12,574 bases of DNA. Source: Ichthyophonus hoferi. Its lineage: Eukaryota > Opisthokonta > Ichthyosporea > Ichthyophonida > Ichthyophonidae. Below the pieces are notes generated by a model that ran no database searches, was not told where the DNA came from, and saw only the letters and a program-made list of their open reading frames with translations. How positions within the stretch are numbered: position 1 is the stretch's first letter; each line of letters opens with the position of its first letter. The DNA lies in NCBI GenBank assembly GCA_002751075.1, contig NAOQ01000435.1:13313-25886 (forward strand), given 5' to 3'. Positions 12,401-12,574 of the stretch are shown here, piece by piece. A program made the position numbers and the translations under genes.

Positions 12401-12402
12401 AT
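388..12402 (+). CDS. Multi-exon gene for an unidentified helical-repeat-like protein (spliced span, 5' partial)
   Basis: Thirteen well-phased exons plus one tentative one form a single plus-strand reading frame of about 373 residues. The exons are 388-496, 2156-2255, 3977-4053, 5127-5235, 5656-5721, 6359-6436, 6484-6541 (tentative), 7113-7149, 7451-7590, 8141-8241, 9416-9478, 10937-11030, 12030-12077 and 12362-12402. All junctions are GT-AG and all but one agree in phase without the tentative exon, which is hard to get by chance. The product is rich in Leu, Ile and Ser, has no obvious signal peptide, catalytic motif or zinc site, and alternates short amphipathic helices. The stretch SRARVLAIRCLKEI resembles a HEAT-repeat helix. 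This suggests a cytosolic or nuclear scaffold, which is inference. From memory there is faint similarity to the AP-5 complex beta subunit (DILxxxxC...DIQExAxxLYC), too weak to name it. The first exon starts mid-codon, so the N-terminus lies upstream. Exons are clearly less AT-rich than introns. Confidence 0.75.
700..1320. repeat. Minisatellite of 25-base units (about 25 copies)
   Basis: Successive 25-base units have the pattern GTGATATAATA followed by GGATATAATAGAA. From about 976 to 1312 the units keep exact 25-base register with few changes. Before that (about 700-975) they are still recognisable but more diverged. Each unit contains two TATAATA cores ten bases apart. The array lies wholly within the intron between exons 388-496 and 2156-2255. 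The minus strand shows stop-free stretches of over 100 codons that are pure by-products of the repeat. Confidence 0.9.
1380..1660. repeat. Degenerate TATG/GATAGTATG-rich tract
   Basis: Variants of GATAGTATGTATG, GAATATGTATATATG and (TATG)n follow directly on the 25-base array, ending in five TATG units near 1635-1652. It looks like an old tetranucleotide repeat decayed and mixed with the neighbouring minisatellite. Confidence 0.7.
1925..2085. repeat. TATA/TACA-rich tract with CATCCATACATA units
   Basis: There is (TA)n at 1921-1932, two phrases containing AAATATGTCT around 1953-1986, then TACATA/CACATA runs and a CATCCATACATACATCCATA tandem near 2047-2069. It is simple-sequence DNA in the intron upstream of the exon at 2156, about 70 bases before its acceptor. 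Confidence 0.75.
2156..2255 (+). CDS. Exon, helical protein gene
   Basis: The acceptor follows TTATTTTTTAAACAG, ending at 2155; the donor is GTAAAG at 2256. The exon is one base plus 33 codons, beginning LLLHNTSNVLSAKLQQ and ending HSNSFL, and closes in phase 0. It fits the previous exon (phase 2) and the next (phase 0). A second frame is open for much of the exon but lacks a matching donor phase. The peptide looks like two short amphipathic helices joined by a polar turn. Confidence 0.7.
2400..2940. repeat. TAA/TTA trinucleotide-rich region
   Basis: Imperfect ATA/TAA runs (2512-2527, 2840-2870), a (TTA/TTG/TAC)n stretch at 2695-2775 and numerous AGTATTA/AATAGT words fill this part of the intron 2256-3976. 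Purine-strand and pyrimidine-strand versions (TAATAA and TTATTA) face each other, so the region could fold into long AT hairpins. No coding potential is seen. Confidence 0.75.
2941..3760. other. Featureless AT-rich intron
   Basis: This part of the 2256-3976 intron is dominated by TAATATA and TTTAAA words. It includes a TAATATATAATATATAATA tract near 3128-3148 and a small run of ATTACTC/CTTACT units at 3158-3190. I found no exon that fits the phase, no RNA gene and no element ends. Confidence 0.5.
3779..3905. repeat. Direct repeat of about 77-base spacing
   Basis: The words TACCAATACGTTTATA (from 3780) and TACCATTACGTTTATA (from 3857) differ at one position, and each is followed by ATAATAGTAT within a few bases to about 16 bases. 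This looks like two diverged copies of a 77-base unit in the intron, about 75 bases before the exon at 3977. Confidence 0.6.
3977..4053 (+). CDS. Exon, helical protein gene with HEAT-like helix
   Basis: The acceptor is CATAACAG ending at 3976; an in-frame TAA just upstream (3971-3973) limits the exon. The donor is GTATAA at 4054. The exon is 25 codons plus 2 bases: DNALIHLYDSSSRARV, then LAIRCLKEI. The turn DSSSRA followed by an amphipathic helix with Ala, Ile and Leu is the pattern of a HEAT or ARM repeat. A better-looking internal acceptor (CTTCCTCCAG, ending at 4014) exists in the same frame but would break phase with the previous exon. The trailing AG joins T at 5127 to give Ser. Confidence 0.75.
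4054..5126. other. Intron, mostly unremarkable AT-rich sequence
   Basis: The intron separates exons 3977-4053 and 5127-5235. It holds an (AAAATT)n run at 4825-4849, a T-run at 4858-4870 that looks like a splice acceptor, and three CCAATCA-type words (4993, 5052, 5082). No exon in correct phase is visible. Confidence 0.5.
5127..5235 (+). CDS. Exon, helical protein gene
   Basis: The acceptor is GCTACTGGCAG ending at 5126; the donor is GTATGT at 5236. The exon is one base plus 36 codons, beginning VLECSESISCSANSIG and ending LMQLFTVHSH, phase 0 at the end. The first half is a polar, Ser/Gly-rich linker (probably a loop), the second an amphipathic helix. The base composition is far richer in G and C than the intron on either side, supporting a real exon. 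The frame runs on for some 55 codons past the donor, but that part is low-complexity repeat. Confidence 0.8.
5290..5545. repeat. Tandem dimer of a 125-base unit
   Basis: Copy one has CCATGTCCTATGGTATAATA from 5301 and copy two has CCATGTTCTATGGTATAATA from 5426, exactly 125 bases apart. Each copy continues through a TTTGTACTATA word, a TTTTTCTA word and a TATAATATAAT run in the same order. The dimer fills most of the intron between exons 5127-5235 and 5656-5721, followed by an ATAAT-rich tail to about 5582. The two copies are diverged at scattered sites, so the duplication is not recent. Confidence 0.85.
5656..5721 (+). CDS. Exon, helical protein gene
   Basis: The acceptor is ATATATTGCAG ending at 5655; the donor is GTGAGC at 5722, a strong match to the metazoan consensus. 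There are exactly 22 codons, phase 0 at both ends, beginning SSFFTESVLQEIRHML and ending ICPQ. One amphipathic helix fills most of the exon. It is joined in phase to 5127-5235 upstream and 6359-6436 downstream. Confidence 0.75.
5722..6358. other. Intron, AT-rich, no features
   Basis: AT-rich DNA between exons 5656-5721 and 6359-6436, with a TATTATTTATTATTTAATAA stretch near 6079-6098, a CCAATTA word (5905) and a CCAATCA word (6281). No coding frame, RNA or element is seen. Confidence 0.5.
6359..6436 (+). CDS. Exon, helical protein gene
   Basis: The acceptor is AATCCTTATTTAG ending at 6358; the donor is GTATGG at 6437. There are 26 codons, phase 0 at both ends, starting CNMDMISIDPCELLCAI and ending HPIKMQ. 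Two Met codons near the start could serve as an internal initiator, but the upstream exons join in phase, so I read it as internal. Phase 0 does not match the next secure exon at 7113 (which needs phase 1), so at least one exon between them is missing; 6484-6541 is the best candidate. Confidence 0.7.
6484..6541 (+). CDS. Tentative small exon after a 47-base intron
   Basis: This stretch repairs the phase break between 6359-6436 and 7113-7149. The acceptor would be GTTAACCAG ending at 6483 and the donor GTGTTT at 6542, a weak site. It is 19 codons plus one base: ANLQTVNHWWIVFFPRVI, with the trailing G joining AT at 7113 to make Asp. The preceding intron would be only 47 bases, far shorter than any other here, and the acceptor has no pyrimidine tract. 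Another frame over 6507-6570 is also open. It is plausible because it satisfies the phase, but a different exon could do so too. Confidence 0.35.
6545..6665. repeat. TATA/CACA/TACA simple-repeat tract
   Basis: A mixed (TA)n, (CATA)n and (CACA)n stretch including ACATACATACAAATAAACAT and ACACACACATACACACATGC, ended by (TA)n at about 6650-6660. It lies in the intron before the microexon at 7113 and gives a false frame (HKHIDIHTNKHTYTYIYAYT). Confidence 0.8.
6666..7112. other. Intron with CCAAT words and one short open stretch
   Basis: AT-rich intron with CCAAT words at 6726, 6993, 7028 and 7069. Between 6974 and 7086 an open stretch (TLIHSTNEEDQRTKILILT and on) follows a TTATTTTGGTAG acceptor-like site, but its donor phase does not fit the exon at 7113, so I do not call it an exon. 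Confidence 0.4.
7113..7149 (+). CDS. Microexon, helical protein gene
   Basis: The acceptor is ATTCTTCTGTAG ending at 7112, with a good pyrimidine tract; the donor is GTATGT at 7150. The exon is 37 bases: 2 bases closing a codon, 11 codons DRVILTLQLTQ, and AG, which joins A at 7451 to give Arg. Both other frames contain stops, so the reading is forced. The downstream junction is phase-perfect with the best exon in the window. It needs a phase-1 donor upstream. Confidence 0.62.
7315..7400. repeat. Small AGTATAATAG / GATACTATTAT repeats, partly inverted
   Basis: There are two AGTATAATAG words near 7329 and 7336 and two ATGATACTATTAT words near 7368 and 7385. The latter contain the reverse complement of ATAATAGTAT, so a hairpin of about 12 pairs is possible. 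This is in the 301-base intron shortly before the exon at 7451. Confidence 0.55.
7451..7590 (+). CDS. Exon, helical protein gene (longest exon)
   Basis: The acceptor is CATTATTTCAG ending at 7450; the donor is GTAATA at 7591. The exon is one base, 46 codons and one base. It begins ALNSSNSLVLQRWTKVLG and ends CNDIQE. Two clear amphipathic helices (VLQRWTKVLGQ and NIVLEMVYKVIDILEQ) suggest a HEAT-type hairpin. The open frame extends upstream to about 7398 through intronic sequence and downstream to 7643, but the splice signals and phase on both sides define the exon. Codon choice is mixed, unlike the AT-only flanks. Confidence 0.85.
7591..8140. other. Intron, AT-rich, no features
   Basis: Intron between exons 7451-7590 and 8141-8241. 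It has three ACCAA(T/C) words spaced about 30 bases (7680-7740) and a TTTAAAATTTAAAATTTTAA palindrome-rich stretch near 7827-7847. Open minus-strand frames here are AT-rich chance. Confidence 0.5.
8141..8241 (+). CDS. Exon, helical protein gene
   Basis: The acceptor is CAATATCCAG ending at 8140; the donor is GTAAGC at 8242. The exon is 2 bases plus 33 codons; G from 7590 plus GT gives Gly, then AAFLYCATQVTMSLSFKY and on to LKTIAGNT, phase 0. Two helices are likely (AAFLYCATQVTM and DRLLAHLKTIAG). The segment DIQE-G-AAFLYC across the junction is the part that faintly recalls AP-5 beta. The open frame starts 55 bases upstream, but those codons are intronic. Confidence 0.85.
8242..9415. other. 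Intron, AT-rich, no features
   Basis: A 1,174-base intron. CCAATCA-type words occur at 8330 (inverted) and 9170. A short patch at 8283-8345 is less AT-rich but has no valid exon boundaries in phase. No repeat array, RNA gene or element seen. Confidence 0.5.
9416..9478 (+). CDS. Exon, helical protein gene
   Basis: The acceptor is ATCTGATGCAG ending at 9415; the donor is GTAGTA at 9479. There are 21 codons, phase 0 on both sides: TIDIHQLESTPCCPGVG and on to FIAK. It joins 8241 and 10937 in phase. An alternative acceptor (CTATAAG, ending at 9401) sits next to a better pyrimidine tract, but using it would need phase 1 and so a further exon upstream. The peptide has a Cys-Cys-Pro turn and reads like a loop followed by the start of a helix. 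Confidence 0.6.
9479..10936. other. Intron with one isolated short open frame
   Basis: A 1,458-base intron, AT-rich, including T-rich sequence at 9480-9610. The patch 10010-10210 has higher G+C than its surroundings and contains a 46-codon open frame from 10131. No exon fitting phase 0 on both sides was found, and no repeat array. Confidence 0.5.
10937..11030 (+). CDS. Exon, helical protein gene
   Basis: The donor is GTAGGT at 11031. The acceptor is either GCCATCTAG ending at 10936 or TATCTAAG ending at 10948; both give phase 0, so the start is uncertain by four codons. Neither has a strong pyrimidine tract. With the first choice there are 31 codons plus one base: TISKLLCTDLRPIKIPF, then TLDELESLITMDHS. 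A stop in frame just upstream of 10937 bounds it. The acidic helix LDELESLI and much higher G+C content than the flanks support coding. The trailing G joins GA at 12030 to give Gly. Confidence 0.72.
11050..11235. repeat. Tandem repeat with 120-base higher-order period and roughly 24-base subunits
   Basis: The 19-base word GTTATTATCTTACTGTGTT is identical at 11082-11100 and 11202-11220, exactly 120 bases apart, and the 26 bases before each copy also align (TGTAATTATTATCTCATCAT versus TGTAACTATTATATCACTAT). Between them are more diverged units of the form ATTATTATCT...TTATA, about 20-30 bases each. It sits right after the exon ending at 11030. Confidence 0.85.
11236..12029. other. Intron, AT-rich, no features
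   Basis: The remainder of the 999-base intron before the exon at 12030. It includes a TTAATTAATTAA-type word near 11314-11326 and two similar ATTAATTAGTAA/CTAATTA clusters near 11458-11480, plus one TGATTGG word (11968). No exon, RNA or element seen. Confidence 0.5.
12030..12077 (+). CDS. Exon, helical protein gene
   Basis: The acceptor is GTTTTTACAG ending at 12029, with a good pyrimidine tract; the donor is GTAGGT at 12078, the same hexamer as at 11031. The exon is 2 bases, 15 codons AVLDMIYTGPFRVHA, and one base that joins AA at 12362 to give Gln. It is phase-consistent on both sides. A second GT four bases downstream (GTGTGG at 12082) would change the phase and break the next exon. Confidence 0.68.
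12362..12402 (+). CDS. Exon, helical protein gene
   Basis: The acceptor is TGATATTGTAG ending at 12361; the donor is GTAAGT at 12403, the consensus sequence. The exon is 2 bases plus 13 codons ALVLNINVFSLFD, phase 0. Another frame is also open (KHLFLISMYFPCLM), but only the chosen one fits the upstream exon. The composition is AT-rich, so the support is mostly the splice sites and phase. Confidence 0.6.
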
Positions 12403-12525
12403 GTAAGTTATGCTTATGGTCTGTGTGGGTAATATAGATACACACTATGATTAATTGGGTAGGTTGCTATGATAGCCTCTCTCTAAGGGAATCACTTATA
12501 ATTAATGCTTTATTGTCTATGGCAG

Positions 12526-12534
12526 GAACAATGA
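12526..12534 (+). CDS. Possible terminal exon (two codons and stop)
   Basis: After the phase-0 donor at 12403, the first credible acceptor is CTATGGCAG ending at 12525. Continuing in phase gives Glu, Gln and TGA, which would end the protein and leave the rest as 3' untranslated sequence. A GT at 12543 could instead make this stretch part of something else, and an acceptor beyond the window could carry the gene further. An alternative acceptor ending at 12487 also leads to an early stop. The end of the gene is therefore open. Confidence 0.3.
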   Translation, partial: EQ

Positions 12535-12574
12535 TGTTTAAGGTAATGGAATCCATGGAAAAAAAGTTAAAAAA

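Noticed and set aside
388-12402. Naming the gene as AP5B1, INTS4, INTS7, BRAT1 or MROH1
   Set aside because: I compared remembered sequences of these helical-repeat proteins. Only short, scattered resemblances appear, the best to AP-5 beta, and none is enough to assign a symbol.
1-12574. Transposons, retroelements, tRNA, rRNA, CRISPR, bacterial operators or terminators
   Set aside because: No terminal inverted repeats with coding content, no reverse transcriptase, integrase or transposase motifs, no cloverleaf and no spaced identical repeats were seen on either strand.

Overview
The window is very AT-rich, microsatellite-laden nuclear DNA of a eukaryote, most likely an invertebrate animal. 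The signs are GT-AG introns of roughly 120 to 1,700 bases, short exons in all three phases, long (TATG)n and TAA-type simple repeats, and exons visibly richer in G and C than the flanking DNA. I cannot name the species. Nothing here looks bacterial: there are no long ORFs, operons, ribosome binding sites, tRNAs, rRNAs or CRISPR arrays.

The only gene I can support is one plus-strand, multi-exon gene running through the whole window. I reconstructed it by hand from splice sites and reading phase. Exons lie at 388-496, 2156-2255, 3977-4053, 5127-5235, 5656-5721, 6359-6436, (6484-6541, tentative), 7113-7149, 7451-7590, 8141-8241, 9416-9478, 10937-11030, 12030-12077 and 12362-12402. A possible last exon starts at 12526. 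Every junction is phase-consistent except 6436 to 7113, which needs the tentative exon 6484-6541. The chain codes for about 373 residues. The 5' end lies outside the window. The 3' end may fall at a TGA at 12532-12534, or the gene may continue. The protein is leucine- and isoleucine-rich and looks all-helical, of HEAT/ARM or adaptin type, but I do not recognise it securely.

The rest is intron filled with simple and tandem repeats: (TATG)n at 1-304; an array of 25-base units at about 700-1320; TATG/TACA-derived tracts at 1380-1660, 1925-2085 and 6545-6665; TAA/TTA trinucleotide-rich DNA at 2400-2940; a 125-base dimer at 5290-5545; and a 120-base-period repeat at 11050-11235. I saw no intact transposon, retroelement or virus-like coding region.

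The most unusual pattern is the frequent short motif CCAATCA, in both orientations. I count 15 copies in 12.6 kb where base composition predicts about one, and the related CCAATTA is also common. I found no clear sign of a new multi-gene system.
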